Origin: Flagellimonas hadalis
GTDB lineage: Bacteria > Bacteroidota > Bacteroidia > Flavobacteriales > Flavobacteriaceae
Assembly: GCF_007785775.2 (NCBI RefSeq)
Contig: NZ_VNIK02000006.1
Coordinates: 165,076-229,075 of the forward strand
Direction of reading: 5' to 3'
DNA: 64,000 nucleotides
In this document: in pieces, positions 26,130 through 36,667 of the stretch
Layout of the letters: each line of letters begins with the position of its first letter
Position numbering within the stretch: the stretch's first letter is position 1
Position numbers and translations under genes: made by a program
Notes under the pieces: generated by a model
The model's input: the letters and a program-made list of their open reading frames with translations, nothing else
Databases searched by the model: none
What the model was told of the DNA's origin: nothing

Positions 26130-28193
26130 ATGAAAATATCCCCCTTTTTGTGCTTTTTTCTTGCGGTTCCATGGTTTTTTTTCGCCCAGGACCAAAAAAA
26201 GGACTCCATTACCCCACTGTCCGAAGTAGTCCTTATCGAGAACGGCATCGAGAAGAGAACCACGGGCATTACTCCATCCAGCACTTTGGTAACGGCACAG
26301 ATGGAGCGAAACGGGCCATTGGACATTGCGGCCACCATCAACCAAATATCGGGGGTGTACCTACTGTCCGGCGCATTGAACACCAACCGCATCACCATTC
26401 GCGGGGTCGGTGCCCGAACGCTTTATGGTACCGATAAATTACGCTTGTACTTCAACAATATTCCCGTGACCAACGGTGCTGGGTTTTCGGTGATCGAGGC
26501 TTACGACCTGGAGAACATGGGAGCCATTGAAGTGGTCAAGGGCCCGAAGGGAACCGCTTTGGGTACCAATCTTGGCGGGGCCATCATCTTGAATACCAAG
26601 GCTCCCGAAGCGGGCAGTACCTTTTTGGCGAATTCTACCTCCATCGGTTCCTACCAAATGTTCAAGAACAACTTGGCCTTCCGGCATTCGGAAAACGATT
26701 TCAACATCAGTTTGGTGTACAACCATCTCGAGACCGAAGGCTATCGACAGAACAATGCCTTTGAAAGGGACGGTCTCTTGCTCACTTCTTCCGTTAAAAT
26801 GGGCAGTAGGGGCAAACTGGACCTGATGTTCAACATGATCTATTATACGGCAGGGATTCCCAGTTCCCTGAACCAGACCAATTTTGAGCAAAACCCCACC
26901 ATGGCAGATGCCAATTGGTTGGCGGCAAAGGGATATGAGGCAAACACTTACACATTGGCCGGAATTACCTATTCGTATCGGTTCAAAGGCTCATTGCGGA
27001 ACAGTACCAGTGTGTTCCATACCTATCTGGACCACTACGAACCACGCCCCTTCAACATTCTGGACGAAATCACGAACGGGTTTGGGCTACGCTCCGTGTT
27101 CAAGGGAAATCTGCTTGGCGGAAACTTCACCTTGGGCGGGGAGCTGTACAAGGACGAGTATAGTTGGGGCACTTTTGAAAATTTGTATGAGGAAAACGAG
27201 GGGAACGGGAGCATTCAAGGCGATAGATTGAGCGATAACAAGGAGTTTAGGAGCCAGGTCAACCTTTTTGGCACCTTTGAACTGGGTTTGACCGAGGACT
27301 TTTCGGCCCAAGTAGGGATGAACCTCAACAAGACCACTTACGATTTTAGGGACATGTTCAATGCAGGGGAAGGGAACAGGTCGGCAAGGCGCAGTTTTAG
27401 CCCGATACTTTCCCCGAGCCTGAAGCTTCGCTACCAATTACAGGAAGGGCAATTGTTTGCCAGTGTGGCCCGTGGGTTCTCCAACCCCGGTTTGGAGGAG
27501 ACTTTGACACCTGAGGGTGTCGTCAATCCCGATATTTCCCAAGAGAAGGGGGTAAGCTATGAACTGGAAGGGGAATTTTGGTTACTGGACCAGTCCTTGC
27601 AACTGAATGCCACCGTTTATCTGATGCGCATCAAGGACCTATTGGTGGCCCAGCGGGTGGGAGAGGATCAATATATTGGTCGGAATGCTGGAAAAACAAG
27701 ACATCAAGGGTTGGAACTCGAAGCCAAATACTCCGTTCCGATTTCTACCATGTTCACCCTATCGCCATTTATGGCCTACACCTTGAACGACCATAGTTTT
27801 GTGGATTTTGTGGATGGGGATGACGATTACAGTGGCAACCCGTTGACCGGTGTGCCCAAGCAGCGGATAAGTTCAGGTTTTGATCTTGCGTACGGAAATG
27901 ATGCAGTGTTGAGTCTTTCGCATCAATACGTCGATGATATTCCGTTGACGGATGCCAACAGCCTGAGCAGTGATGCCTACACGGTGATCAATATGTCGGC
28001 CAAGTATACCGTTCAGGTGACCGACCATTTCAAGCTCAGGTTGAATGCTGGTGTCAATAATGTTTTTGACACCAACTATGCGGGATCGGTATTGATCAAT
28101 GCTGTGGGCTTTGGGGGAAGCCAGCCCCGTTATTTCTATCCGGCCAATGGAAGAAATTACTATGGAGGGCTTGGACTTGCCTATATGTTCTGA
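26130..28193 (+). CDS. TonB-dependent receptor
   Basis: The protein has 687 residues: signal peptide (MKISPFLCFFLAVPWFFFAQ), a plug at about 40-160 (INQISGVYLLSGALNTNRIT, IRGVGARTLYGTDKLRLYFN, VVKGPKGTALGTNLGGAIIL), then a barrel ending in YYGGLGLAYMF. There is no STN and no carboxypeptidase-like extension, and no SusD partner, so this is a siderophore/vitamin-type receptor, resembling FecA-like proteins. The ligand is unknown. It lies 104 nt after the YbbP gene and may be transcribed separately. Confidence 0.93.
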   Translation: MKISPFLCFFLAVPWFFFAQDQKKDSITPLSEVVLIENGIEKRTTGITPSSTLVTAQMERNGPLDIAATINQISGVYLLSGALNTNRITIRGVGARTLYGTDKLRLYFNNIPVTNGAGFSVIEAYDLENMGAIEVVKGPKGTALGTNLGGAIILNTKAPEAGSTFLANSTSIGSYQMFKNNLAFRHSENDFNISLVYNHLETEGYRQNNAFERDGLLLTSSVKMGSRGKLDLMFNMIYYTAGIPSSLNQTNFEQNPTMADANWLAAKGYEANTYTLAGITYSYRFKGSLRNSTSVFHTYLDHYEPRPFNILDEITNGFGLRSVFKGNLLGGNFTLGGELYKDEYSWGTFENLYEENEGNGSIQGDRLSDNKEFRSQVNLFGTFELGLTEDFSAQVGMNLNKTTYDFRDMFNAGEGNRSARRSFSPILSPSLKLRYQLQEGQLFASVARGFSNPGLEETLTPEGVVNPDISQEKGVSYELEGEFWLLDQSLQLNATVYLMRIKDLLVAQRVGEDQYIGRNAGKTRHQGLELEAKYSVPISTMFTLSPFMAYTLNDHSFVDFVDGDDDYSGNPLTGVPKQRISSGFDLAYGNDAVLSLSHQYVDDIPLTDANSLSSDAYTVINMSAKYTVQVTDHFKLRLNAGVNNVFDTNYAGSVLINAVGFGGSQPRYFYPANGRNYYGGLGLAYMF

Positions 28194-28206
28194 TGCTGTG
28201 GACTGT

Positions 28207-28977
28207 CTAGGCCTTTTTGTCGTATAGGGAATACCTTCGTTGGAAAGAAGACCTTCTCCTTTGCACAAATCTGGTGACCTGCAATTTGGAATAATCATAC
28301 AGTAAGACCGCTCCCAGAACCATGCCTATGACGATAAAGGTTGCATTTTCGATTTTATAGTAAAGCAATCCCGAAATGATCCCACCGGCCATATAGGAAA
28401 ACATGATGCCCAAGAGCAGTTGCGCTTTTTGGATCAGTTTCTTGTCGTTCCTGAATTCTTTTTTGGTGAACATGGAGAACACCACCCCAAGGTCTGTGGT
28501 CAGCCCGGTAAGGTGGGTGGTCTTCACCTTGGAATTGGATATACTGGCGGTCAGCCCATTTTGAAGACCCATGGCAAAGAGCATCGCGGCGACCAAAAAC
28601 TCGGTTTCCTTGAGACTCTCGGTATAGAAATATTGCAGGTAGATCCCAACGAACATCAAACAGGCCATTTCAAGGAACACAGGAATGGCATGGGCGATGT
28701 ACCGTCCTGTGGGCGTATTGTTGTGTATGATGAGGCAGTTGGAGGTAAAGTTGCCCGCAAAGAACAGGAATATCCAGACCAGTACGACCGCCCCTTGGTA
28801 CCAGTTACCTTTCGCAATTTCTTGGGCCAGTATGGCATAGTGTCCCGTTACATTACTGGTAAAGGCAAAGAAAACGATCACCGAGATAACGTTGACCATA
28901 CCGGCCGAAAAAGCGGTGAGCGTACCTAGTTTTAGGTTATCTGAAAAGCTTCTGTAATTGCTATATTTTCTGAGCAT
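28207..28977 (-). CDS. YoaK/DUF1275-family membrane protein
   Basis: The protein has 256 residues, about seven membrane helices. TAFSAGMVNVISVIVFFAFT, FTSNVTGHYAILA and GLQNGLTASISNSKVKTTHL, TGLTTDLGVVF match DUF1275 (YoaK) motifs (the conserved NGxxxxxxxxxxxTTxxTG pattern). The function is unknown. The C-terminal tail is strongly basic (FVQRRRSSFQRRYSLYDKKA). The start overlaps the end of the upstream small gene by 17 bp, placing both with the UspA-like gene in one operon. Confidence 0.88.
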   Translation of the reverse strand: MLRKYSNYRSFSDNLKLGTLTAFSAGMVNVISVIVFFAFTSNVTGHYAILAQEIAKGNWYQGAVVLVWIFLFFAGNFTSNCLIIHNNTPTGRYIAHAIPVFLEMACLMFVGIYLQYFYTESLKETEFLVAAMLFAMGLQNGLTASISNSKVKTTHLTGLTTDLGVVFSMFTKKEFRNDKKLIQKAQLLLGIMFSYMAGGIISGLLYYKIENATFIVIGMVLGAVLLYDYSKLQVTRFVQRRRSSFQRRYSLYDKKA

Positions 28978-29437
28978 ATTGTTTTTTTGGGATTCTTTTG
29001 AAGGTCATTTTGACGATGCCCCGGACCTGTAGATCGGAATTGAACTGGACCACCAACTCATCCTTTGTGACCTGCACTACTTGATAGTCCTCGACAATAT
29101 TGTTTTTGTGGTGTAGCTCCAAAATGTGGCCCCGCCCCTTGATGTTCCATTTCAGGTTTTCCTTGATTTCGTTCTCTTCCAAAAAAGAGAGGGTCCCATC
29201 AGGATTGAACCGCCATGTTTCCGCTTCGTGGATGATGATGTTCTTGATGATTTCCTGCTTCTGGAGCCTATCAATGTCAAAATCCATTACATCACCATGG
29301 TCGAGCTTTTCATATTTCCATGCAATTTCCTCCCAATCACCAAGTATGAGTGTTTCTGGACTTTCTTGGTCCAAAAGGAACCAGACGCTCAAAGCGAGCA
29401 ATAGGGCGAAAAAAAGATATATGGGACCTAACCTCAT
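28961..29437 (-). CDS. Small membrane-anchored protein, lipocalin-like
   Basis: The start at the ATG 29437 (MRLGPIYLFFALLLALSVWF) gives 158 residues with an N-terminal anchor; the longer frame (from 29548) only reads into the upstream gene. The rest is beta-rich with GDWEEIAWKYEKLDHGD, ETWRFNPDGTLSFLEEN and VQFNSDLQVRGIVKMTFKRI. The pattern looks like a lipocalin-like domain found in Bacteroidota lipoproteins (a GxW near the start and a fatty-acid-binding type barrel), but no conserved function can be assigned. Confidence 0.7.
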   Translation of the reverse strand: MRLGPIYLFFALLLALSVWFLLDQESPETLILGDWEEIAWKYEKLDHGDVMDFDIDRLQKQEIIKNIIIHEAETWRFNPDGTLSFLEENEIKENLKWNIKGRGHILELHHKNNIVEDYQVVQVTKDELVVQFNSDLQVRGIVKMTFKRIPKKQYAQKI

Positions 29438-29445
29438 GTGTGTTG

Positions 29446-29946
29446 TTATTTTAATCCAGAAAGAAATACATTGGCGAATTGTTTTTTGCCCACGGTCTCG
29501 CCCTCGGTCTGTTTTTCTTGGTCGAGATAGAAACAGGGCACGCCACATTTGGAAAGCAACGGTAGGGTGTCAAAGCCCTTGGCCCCTTTGAAGTTTAGAA
29601 GTCCATGCGGTGGCACAAAGATTTCGGAAATCTGTGTGGCATCTACAAAGTTCCTGAAGTAGGCAGAACTGCTGGATGTAATGACCTCCACGTACAGGGA
29701 ATGGATTTTTGCCGGGTATTTGTTCTTCAGAACGGTACAGGCTTCCACAAATTCCTTGGATTGTAACTCCCTTACCAATCTTGTTTTGGAAAAGAACAGT
29801 AGGTCAGTAATCGAATTGGAAAGTATGGTGCCATGTAGGAGTACCACTTCCAAGGGTTGGTCACCTGTTTCAACAATGGCCTTTCGGACCAGTTCCAATG
29901 ATTTTACCGAAAAATCGGTGGGGATGAGAATCTTTTTTGTCTCCAT
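29446..29946 (-). CDS. UspA-like universal stress protein
   Basis: The protein has 166 residues starting METKKILIPTDFSVKSLELV, the first strand and helix of the Usp fold. VVLLHG is strand 2. The second part (ISEIFVPPHGLLNFKGAKGF) corresponds to the region that carries the ATP-binding GxxG(9)G(S/T) motif in UspA; that glycine motif is not clear, so this may be a non-ATP-binding member. A Cys at GVPCFYL is unusual. It is first gene of a three-gene operon. Confidence 0.75.
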   Translation of the reverse strand: METKKILIPTDFSVKSLELVRKAIVETGDQPLEVVLLHGTILSNSITDLLFFSKTRLVRELQSKEFVEACTVLKNKYPAKIHSLYVEVITSSSSAYFRNFVDATQISEIFVPPHGLLNFKGAKGFDTLPLLSKCGVPCFYLDQEKQTEGETVGKKQFANVFLSGLK

Positions 29947-30043
29947 GATTAAAGTTTTTCCAAAGGTACCGGCAGTGCCATTAGACCCATTTTAGAACCA
30001 GATTAGAAAAACCTTAGAATTGTTGGGAGATATTAAAATGAGA

Positions 30044-31417
30044 TTAGAGCGGGCCCTTCCAAATGGGAATGTTGATCTTAACAGAGGTCCCTTTGTTCTC
30101 CACGGAAGAGACTTGGATATCCCCGTTGTGCATCTTGATGATGTTTTTGCTCAGGGGAAGCCCAATGCCATATCCGGCATAGTTGGACGTATTGGACGCC
30201 CTGAAATAAGGATCGTAGATATAGGGCATTTCCTTTTGTGGGATGCCGATGCCGGAATCCCGTATGATGATGACCACATGGGTGTCCGATGCCCCAAGGG
30301 CAATAAATACGGTTTCCCCATTGGAGTACTTGCACCCGTTCACCACAATATTGGTCAGTGCCAAATGGAGCAGGTAAAAATTGCCCTTGACCTTGAGTTT
30401 TTCATGGTCTTCGGGCAGCAGACTGAAATCCAGACTTATTTTAAACTTGGAGTTCAGTTTTTGCACGGTTTCCTTGACATCAAGGATCAATTGGTCGGTC
30501 CGTAACCGTACCAATTTTTGGGATTTGCCATCGAACCCTGTCTGTGCCAACAACAGGAGCGCCTTGGTCTTGAGTTCCAGCTTTTCTGCTTCTGTAAGGA
30601 TGTCGGCAAGGGATTTTTTATATTGTTCATGGTCCCTGTCCTTGGAAAGGGCATAATCCGCCTCCCCGATTATATTGGTCAAAGGGGTGTTGAGTTCGTG
30701 CGAAGCATTGCTGACAAAGTTTTTCTGGGTCTCAAAGGTAGTTTCCAGTCGGTTCAGCATATCGTTGAAGGTCAGGGCCAATTTTCGGATGGAATCCTTC
30801 GTCCTTGGGATGGCCAAGCGTAGGTGGAGATTTTCCGAACTGATCTTGTCCACCTCCTTGATGATCTGTTGCACGGGTCGGATCAGGGTCCTGGTAATCA
30901 ACATGGAGACCAGCACGATCAGCAACAGGGCATAGAGCAGTGAGGTCACCAATAAATTCCGCAGGTAGACCATATGGTGCGAATAAAAATAATTGTCCGC
31001 AGAGACCACGACAATATATTCCCCGCCTTTTCGGGTCATGTAGCGTATGCCCGAATAAAAAATGTTCCTTTCCCTGTAACTTCCGGTGCCTTCGGTCAAA
31101 AGGGTTTGTACAAAGGAGTCCGGCAATCTTTTTTGGCCCTCTTCCACCACAATTTCCTTTCCTTGTATCGGGAATATGTATTCTGTCTGGTTGGGAAGTT
31201 TCTCCAAATATTCCTGCCTCATCTCCTTGATGATCATGGCACTGTTCGGGTTGTCCAGTTGGATTTTGGCCGTAGTGGCCGCCCTGATTTCCAGTCGCTT
31301 GTAGAAGTCTGCAAAGGAAAAATTGGAAATGGAGTAGTAGATGAAGCCACAGAAGAGCAGGGTATATAGAAAGAATACCGATATGAGCAGGTATATGATG
31401 CGGTAGTGTATCTTCAT
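30044..31417 (-). CDS. HAMP sensor histidine kinase
   Basis: The protein has 457 residues. Membrane helices at about 8-29 and 153-175 enclose a periplasmic sensor of about 120 residues; HAMP at about 176-230; HisKA with phosphoacceptor His240 in SNASHELNTPLTN; HATPase_c with ALTNIVVNGCKYSN (N box), RDSGIGIPQKEM (G1) and GYGIGLPLSKNI (G2). It overlaps the response-regulator gene by 4 bp. The signal is not deducible. Confidence 0.95.
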   Translation of the reverse strand: MKIHYRIIYLLISVFFLYTLLFCGFIYYSISNFSFADFYKRLEIRAATTAKIQLDNPNSAMIIKEMRQEYLEKLPNQTEYIFPIQGKEIVVEEGQKRLPDSFVQTLLTEGTGSYRERNIFYSGIRYMTRKGGEYIVVVSADNYFYSHHMVYLRNLLVTSLLYALLLIVLVSMLITRTLIRPVQQIIKEVDKISSENLHLRLAIPRTKDSIRKLALTFNDMLNRLETTFETQKNFVSNASHELNTPLTNIIGEADYALSKDRDHEQYKKSLADILTEAEKLELKTKALLLLAQTGFDGKSQKLVRLRTDQLILDVKETVQKLNSKFKISLDFSLLPEDHEKLKVKGNFYLLHLALTNIVVNGCKYSNGETVFIALGASDTHVVIIIRDSGIGIPQKEMPYIYDPYFRASNTSNYAGYGIGLPLSKNIIKMHNGDIQVSSVENKGTSVKINIPIWKGPL

Positions 31418-32112
31418 TTGTTTTCCTTTAAGGCATATCCCATTCCCACCACGGTTTGGATAACACGTTCTTGGCCGTTCTTTTCAAGTTTCTTCCGGAT
31501 GTAGTTGACGTAGACATCCACCACGTTGGTCCCGATGTCAAAATTGATGCCCCAGACCTCGTCCAGCAGATCTGTACGGGAAAGCACTTTATATGGATTT
31601 TTCATGAACATCAACAGCAGACGGTATTCGGTTGAGGTAAAATTGATCACCTCTCCATTGCGGGTGACCATTTTTGTGTAATCGTCCAAATGGATGTTCC
31701 CGAAGGAGTAGTGGTTGCCATTCTTGAACCTGGCACTGTCCATTACATCGGCCCTGCGGAGCAAGGTACGCAGGCGGGCCTTGAGTTCTATGAGCTTGAA
31801 CGGTTTTGTGAGGTAATCATCCGCGCCATTGTCCAGCCCCAAAACCACATTTTCCACGCTCCCAAGTGCGGTCAGCATCAAAATGGGAAGTTCGTCATAC
31901 CCCAGGTCCCTTATTTTTTTACAGACGACCAATCCGTTGATGCCTGGCAAAAGAATATCCAAAATGACCAGACTGATGGGCATTTTTTCCAAGACCTCGA
32001 TGCCACTGTCGCCGTCCTTTTTATGGACCAATGTATAACCATCCTCTTCTAGGCCTTTCTTGATGATATCGGCTACACTTTGTTCATCTTCAATCAATAA
32101 AATAGTGCTCAT
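31414..32112 (-). CDS. OmpR/PhoB-family response regulator
   Basis: The protein has 232 residues. Receiver with phosphoacceptor Asp52 (VILDILLPG), Thr in MLTALGS and Lys in LTKPFKL. Winged-helix DNA-binding part at about 130-230 (VINFTSTEYRLLLMFMKN, VDVYVNYIRKKLEKN). It is first in the operon and partners the kinase downstream. Such pairs in flavobacteria commonly control envelope or metal stress genes. Confidence 0.95.
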   Translation of the reverse strand: MSTILLIEDEQSVADIIKKGLEEDGYTLVHKKDGDSGIEVLEKMPISLVILDILLPGINGLVVCKKIRDLGYDELPILMLTALGSVENVVLGLDNGADDYLTKPFKLIELKARLRTLLRRADVMDSARFKNGNHYSFGNIHLDDYTKMVTRNGEVINFTSTEYRLLLMFMKNPYKVLSRTDLLDEVWGINFDIGTNVVDVYVNYIRKKLEKNGQERVIQTVVGMGYALKENK

Positions 32113-32216
32113 GGGTCAATTTGTAAAACCCACAAAGATAGGCTGTCCCTAAATGGGGGAGGTTAAAATCGTATTAAAATCGAAGGTGGGATAGCATAGG
32201 TCAAGGCTCAAGTCTT

Positions 32217-33065
32217 TTAGGAAAAAATCACGGTCTTGTTGTTATAGACCATGGTCTTTCTGGCCACATGGAGCTGCACGGCACGGGAAAGCACGATGCG
32301 TTCCAAATCCCTTCCCTTGGCAATGAAATCCTGTATGGAATGTGAGTGGGAGACCGTGGTGACATCCTGTTCGATGATGGGTCCGGCATCCAGATCGGCC
32401 GTCACATAATGGCTTGTGGCACCAATGATCTTGACCCCACGCTCAAAAGCGGCATGATAAGGTTTGGCCCCCACAAAAGCGGGTAGGAAAGAGTGGTGGA
32501 TGTTGATGATCTTTTGGGGGTAAACATCGATCACCTTTGGTGATACGATCTGCATGTAACGCGCCAGGACGATAAAATCCACCCCATGCTCCCGCAACAG
32601 GGCCAATTGCCTGTCTTCTGCCTCAGCCTTATTATCCTTGCCCACGGGGACATGGAAAAATGGAATCTGGAACTGCCCGGCCACATATTCCAGATCTTTG
32701 TGGTTGCTCAGGATGAAAGGAATGTCCACCTTGAGTTCACCAGAATTGTACCGGCTCAACAGATCATAGAGGCAGTGGTTGTATTTGGAAACAAAAATGG
32801 CCATCTTGGGCTGGTAGTCGTCTGTATAGATGTCCCACTCCATCTGAAAGGCATCGGCCAGTTCGGTCTCAAACGTTGCCTTGAAACTTTCCAGGGATAT
32901 TTCTCGGTCAAACTCGCTCTGCAAGCGCATAAAAAATACACCGGCCTGTTTGTCCACATGTTGGTCCAAATAAATGACATTTCCCTCTTGTTGATGGACG
33001 AAGGTGGTAACGGAACGAATGATTCCCGATTGATCGGGACAGTGTATCAATATGGTGAGCTTCAT
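32217..33065 (-). CDS. purU: Formyltetrahydrofolate deformylase PurU
   Basis: The start at the ATG 33065 (MKLTILIHCPDQSGIIRSVT) gives 282 residues, the family length. An N-terminal ACT-like domain is followed by a formyltransferase domain with INIHHSFLPAFVG, and GATSHYVTADLDAGPIIEQD (catalytic His/Asp motif). PurU hydrolyses 10-formyl-THF to formate and THF, balancing one-carbon supply for purine synthesis. It is divergent from icmF with 115 nt between the start codons. Confidence 0.94.
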   Translation of the reverse strand: MKLTILIHCPDQSGIIRSVTTFVHQQEGNVIYLDQHVDKQAGVFFMRLQSEFDREISLESFKATFETELADAFQMEWDIYTDDYQPKMAIFVSKYNHCLYDLLSRYNSGELKVDIPFILSNHKDLEYVAGQFQIPFFHVPVGKDNKAEAEDRQLALLREHGVDFIVLARYMQIVSPKVIDVYPQKIINIHHSFLPAFVGAKPYHAAFERGVKIIGATSHYVTADLDAGPIIEQDVTTVSHSHSIQDFIAKGRDLERIVLSRAVQLHVARKTMVYNNKTVIFS

Positions 33066-33180
33066 GGATTGCTTTTGAAGGCTCAAAATTATGGCATTCA
33101 AAAAAGGATGCCCAAACCCTTTGTCTTTTTTGTAAAATTCCAATCGAAATCAATTATTACTTGCATTTTCTGTAAATTGC

Positions 33181-36100
33181 ATGGCAAATTCAGACCTGTT
33201 ATTGCAGATGGAACAAAAGAAGCCTTATAACCCCAAGAACAAAATCAGGATCGTGACCGCAGCTTCCCTTTTTGATGGACACGATGCGGCCATCAATATC
33301 ATGAGGCGTATTATCCAAGCCACTGGGGTTGAGGTGATTCATTTGGGGCACGACAGAAGTGTGGCCGAAGTGGTTGACTGTGCTATCCAAGAAGATGCCA
33401 ATGCCATTGCCATGACCTCATACCAAGGGGGACACAACGAATATTTCAGGTATATGTTCGACCTATTGCAGGAAAGAGGTGCGGGCCATATCAAGATTTT
33501 TGGAGGTGGCGGTGGAGTGATTCTTCCAGAGGAGATCAAAGAGCTGATGGATTACGGCATTGAGCGCATCTATTCCCCCGATGATGGTCGTGAAATGGGG
33601 CTCCAAGGCATGATCAACGATTTGGTGGAACGTTGTGATGGTCCCACCCCAGCCCTCCCCAAAGGGGAGGATGTTTCGGAACGCCTCAAGAAAAGAAATG
33701 TCAATACTATTGCAAGGCTGATTTCCTTGGCCGAAAATCGGCATGAGGAATTCGAAAAGTTCCAGCCCATTGTGGAAAAGCAACAAGGCAATGTGCCCGT
33801 TTTGGGAATCACGGGGACAGGAGGGGCCGGGAAATCCAGTTTGGTGGATGAATTGGTCCGCCGATTTTTGATGGATTTTCCCGAAAAGCATATTGGGATC
33901 ATTTCCGTAGACCCATCCAAACGAAAAACCGGAGGCGCCCTTTTGGGGGATCGGATTCGTATGAACGCGATCAATAACGATAGGGTCTATATGCGTTCCC
34001 TGGCCACTCGCCAATCCAATCTGGCCCTATCCAAACACGTTTCGGAGGCGATACAGGTGTTGAAGGCGGCCAAATATGATCTGATTATTTTGGAAACATC
34101 GGGGATAGGCCAATCCGACACCGAAATTTTGGAACACAGTGATGTATCGCTCTATGTGATGACGCCTGAATTTGGGGCGGCCACGCAATTGGAGAAGATA
34201 GACATGTTGGACTTTGCAGATATGGTGGCCATCAACAAGTTCGATAAAAGAGGGGCACTCGATGCCCTTCGGGATGTGAAGAAGCAATATGCACGCAACC
34301 ATGGATTGTGGCATGCCAAAGAGGACGAATTGCCTGTTTTTGGGACGATTGCTTCGCAGTTCAATGACCCTGGGATGAACAACCTCTACAAAAAGGTGAT
34401 GGACACTTTGGTGGAAAAGGCAGGTTCCACACTTGTTTCAAGCTTGGAAGTTACCCAAGAGATGGCAGAGAAGATCTATGTGATCCCACCATCGCGAACC
34501 CGATATCTGTCAGAAATTGCCGAAAACAATAGAAACTACGATGCCAAGGCCAAAGAAGAGGCCAAGGTGGCCCAGAAGCTCTATGGTATTTTCCTGACGT
34601 TGGCGGCTACGTTGGAAATGGAGGAGGAGAAAGCGGAGGAACTGTTTTTGGACAAATCGGGCTTGAACGAAGAAAAGATCAAGTCCCATATCAACAATGA
34701 GGTGTCCAAGGCTTTGGTGGACCTATTGGTGAAGGAGTTTGATCGGGTGAAAATGCACTTGAACCCCCATCATTGGGAAGCCATTCTAAAATGGAGGGAA
34801 AAGGTGGAACGATACCGATCTGAATTCTATTCCTTCAAGGTTAGGGACAAAGAAATCAAGATAAAGACCCATACGGAATCCCTTTCCCATAGTCAGATTC
34901 CCAAAGTGGCCCTGCCCAAGTACAAAGCATGGGGGGACATATTGCAATGGCTCCTACAAGAAAACGTGCCTGGGGAATTTCCATATACGGCAGGCCTGTA
35001 CCCGTTCAAGAGGGAAGGGGAGGACCCCACCCGAATGTTCGCCGGGGAGGGCGGGCCGGAGCGCACCAACCGTCGCTTCCATTATGTGAGCATGGACATG
35101 CCCGCCAAGCGGTTGTCCACAGCCTTTGATTCGGTCACGTTGTACGGAAATGACCCCGACCACCGTCCTGATATTTATGGGAAAATAGGAAATGCGGGCG
35201 TATCCATCTGCTGTTTGGACGATGCCAAGAAATTATACTCCGGATTTGACCTGAGCAGCCCCATGACCTCGGTGAGCATGACCATCAACGGTCCAGCACC
35301 CATGCTCTTGGCCTTTTTCATGAATGCGGCCATCGACCAAAATTGCGAGAAATACATCAACGAAAATGGCTTGGAGAAGGAGGTCCGGGACAAGATCAAG
35401 ACCATTTTCAAGGAAAAGGGCACGCAGCAGCCCGAGTATTACGGGGAACTTCCCAAAGGGAACGATGGTTTGGGGCTCCTACTCTTAGGGGTGACGGGCG
35501 ACCAAGTGCTTCCAAAAGAAACTTACCAGAAAATCAAGGCAAAGACCTTGAACCAAGTCCGGGGGACGGTGCAGGCCGATATTTTGAAAGAGGACCAAGC
35601 GCAGAACACCTGTATTTTTTCCACGGAGTTCGCTCTCCGGTTGATGGGCGATGTGCAGCAGTATTTTATTGAGCAACAAGTCCGTAATTTTTATTCGGTT
35701 TCCATTTCGGGTTACCACATAGCCGAGGCAGGGGCCAACCCGATTTCCCAATTGGCGTTTACCTTGTCCAACGGGTTTACCTACGTGGAGTATTATTTGA
35801 GTAGGGGGATGGACATCAATAAATTTGGGCCCAATCTTTCGTTCTTCTTTTCCAATGGGGTGGATCCCGAATATGCTGTGATCGGGAGGGTGGCTAGAAG
35901 AATCTGGTCAAAGGCGTTGAGGGAGAAATATGGGGCCGACCCAAGGGCGCAGATGCTCAAATACCACATCCAGACCTCGGGAAGAAGCCTGCACGCACAG
36001 GAAATCGATTTTAATGACATTCGCACCACGCTTCAGGCGTTGTACGCCATTTATGACAATTGTAACTCACTGCATACCAATGCCTATGACGAGGCTATCA

Positions 36101-36660
36101 CCACGCCGACCGAGGAATCCGTCCGGAGGGCCATGGCCATCCAGTTGATTATCAACAAAGAATTGGGGCTGGCCAAAAACGAAAACCCGATCCAAGGATC
36201 GTTCATTATCGAAGAGTTGACGGATTTGGTGGAAGAGGCCGTTCTGATGGAGTTTGACCGAATTACGGAACGAGGTGGTGTGTTGGGCGCCATGGAAACG
36301 ATGTACCAACGTTCCAAGATCCAAGAAGAAAGTCTCCATTACGAAACCTTGAAGCATTCGGGTGAGTATCCCATCATCGGTGTCAATACTTTTTTGAGTT
36401 CCAAGGGCTCACCCACAATATTGCCCGCAGAGGTAATCCGTGCCACTGAGATCGAGAAGGAAAATCAAATCATGACGTTGAAAAATCTGCATCAACATAA
36501 GAAAGAGGAGGCGCAGAGGCAATTAAAAGAACTTCAACAGGTGGCCATCAGCAATGGGAACATTTTTGAAAAACTGATGGAAGTGACCAAGCATTGCTCG
36601 TTGGGGCAAATCACAAAAGCATTGTTCCAAGTGGGAGGGCAGTATAGAAGAAATATGTAG
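33181..36660 (+). CDS. icmF: Fused isobutyryl-CoA mutase/methylmalonyl-CoA mutase, IcmF-type
   Basis: The protein has 1159 residues. B12-binding domain at about 21-150 with FDGHD (His34 as cobalt ligand) and a [11 protein letters not shown] stretch; G-protein chaperone domain from about 205 (P-loop GTGGAGKSS at about 212-220, NKFD later); mutase barrel from about 590. [20 protein letters not shown] carries Phe-Lys at the position where methylmalonyl-CoA mutases have a Tyr-containing TMY segment, which fits isobutyryl-CoA/butyryl-CoA rather than methylmalonyl-CoA. It isomerises branched to linear acyl-CoA with its own chaperone attached. A short palindromic insert (see repeat at 33654) lies in the linker. 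Confidence 0.95.
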   Translation: MANSDLLLQMEQKKPYNPKNKIRIVTAASLFDGHDAAINIMRRIIQATGVEVIHLGHDRSVAEVVDCAIQEDANAIAMTSYQGGHNEYFRYMFDLLQERGAGHIKIFGGGGGVILPEEIKELMDYGIERIYSPDDGREMGLQGMINDLVERCDGPTPALPKGEDVSERLKKRNVNTIARLISLAENRHEEFEKFQPIVEKQQGNVPVLGITGTGGAGKSSLVDELVRRFLMDFPEKHIGIISVDPSKRKTGGALLGDRIRMNAINNDRVYMRSLATRQSNLALSKHVSEAIQVLKAAKYDLIILETSGIGQSDTEILEHSDVSLYVMTPEFGAATQLEKIDMLDFADMVAINKFDKRGALDALRDVKKQYARNHGLWHAKEDELPVFGTIASQFNDPGMNNLYKKVMDTLVEKAGSTLVSSLEVTQEMAEKIYVIPPSRTRYLSEIAENNRNYDAKAKEEAKVAQKLYGIFLTLAATLEMEEEKAEELFLDKSGLNEEKIKSHINNEVSKALVDLLVKEFDRVKMHLNPHHWEAILKWREKVERYRSEFYSFKVRDKEIKIKTHTESLSHSQIPKVALPKYKAWGDILQWLLQENVPGEFPYTAGLYPFKREGEDPTRMFAGEGGPERTNRRFHYVSMDMPAKRLSTAFDSVTLYGNDPDHRPDIYGKIGNAGVSICCLDDAKKLYSGFDLSSPMTSVSMTINGPAPMLLAFFMNAAIDQNCEKYINENGLEKEVRDKIKTIFKEKGTQQPEYYGELPKGNDGLGLLLLGVTGDQVLPKETYQKIKAKTLNQVRGTVQADILKEDQAQNTCIFSTEFALRLMGDVQQYFIEQQVRNFYSVSISGYHIAEAGANPISQLAFTLSNGFTYVEYYLSRGMDINKFGPNLSFFFSNGVDPEYAVIGRVARRIWSKALREKYGADPRAQMLKYHIQTSGRSLHAQEIDFNDIRTTLQALYAIYDNCNSLHTNAYDEAITTPTEESVRRAMAIQLIINKELGLAKNENPIQGSFIIEELTDLVEEAVLMEFDRITERGGVLGAMETMYQRSKIQEESLHYETLKHSGEYPIIGVNTFLSSKGSPTILPAEVIRATEIEKENQIMTLKNLHQHKKEEAQRQLKELQQVAISNGNIFEKLMEVTKHCSLGQITKALFQVGGQYRRNM
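33654..33670. repeat. In-frame REP-like palindrome in icmF linker
   Basis: CCTCCCC AAA GGGGAGG is a perfect 7-bp stem, and with its flank encodes TPALPKGE (residues 155-162) between the B12 and G domains. Short palindromes of this shape are frequent in intergenic regions of flavobacteria, from memory. It leaves the reading frame intact. Confidence 0.55.
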
Positions 36661-36667
36661 AAAGGGG

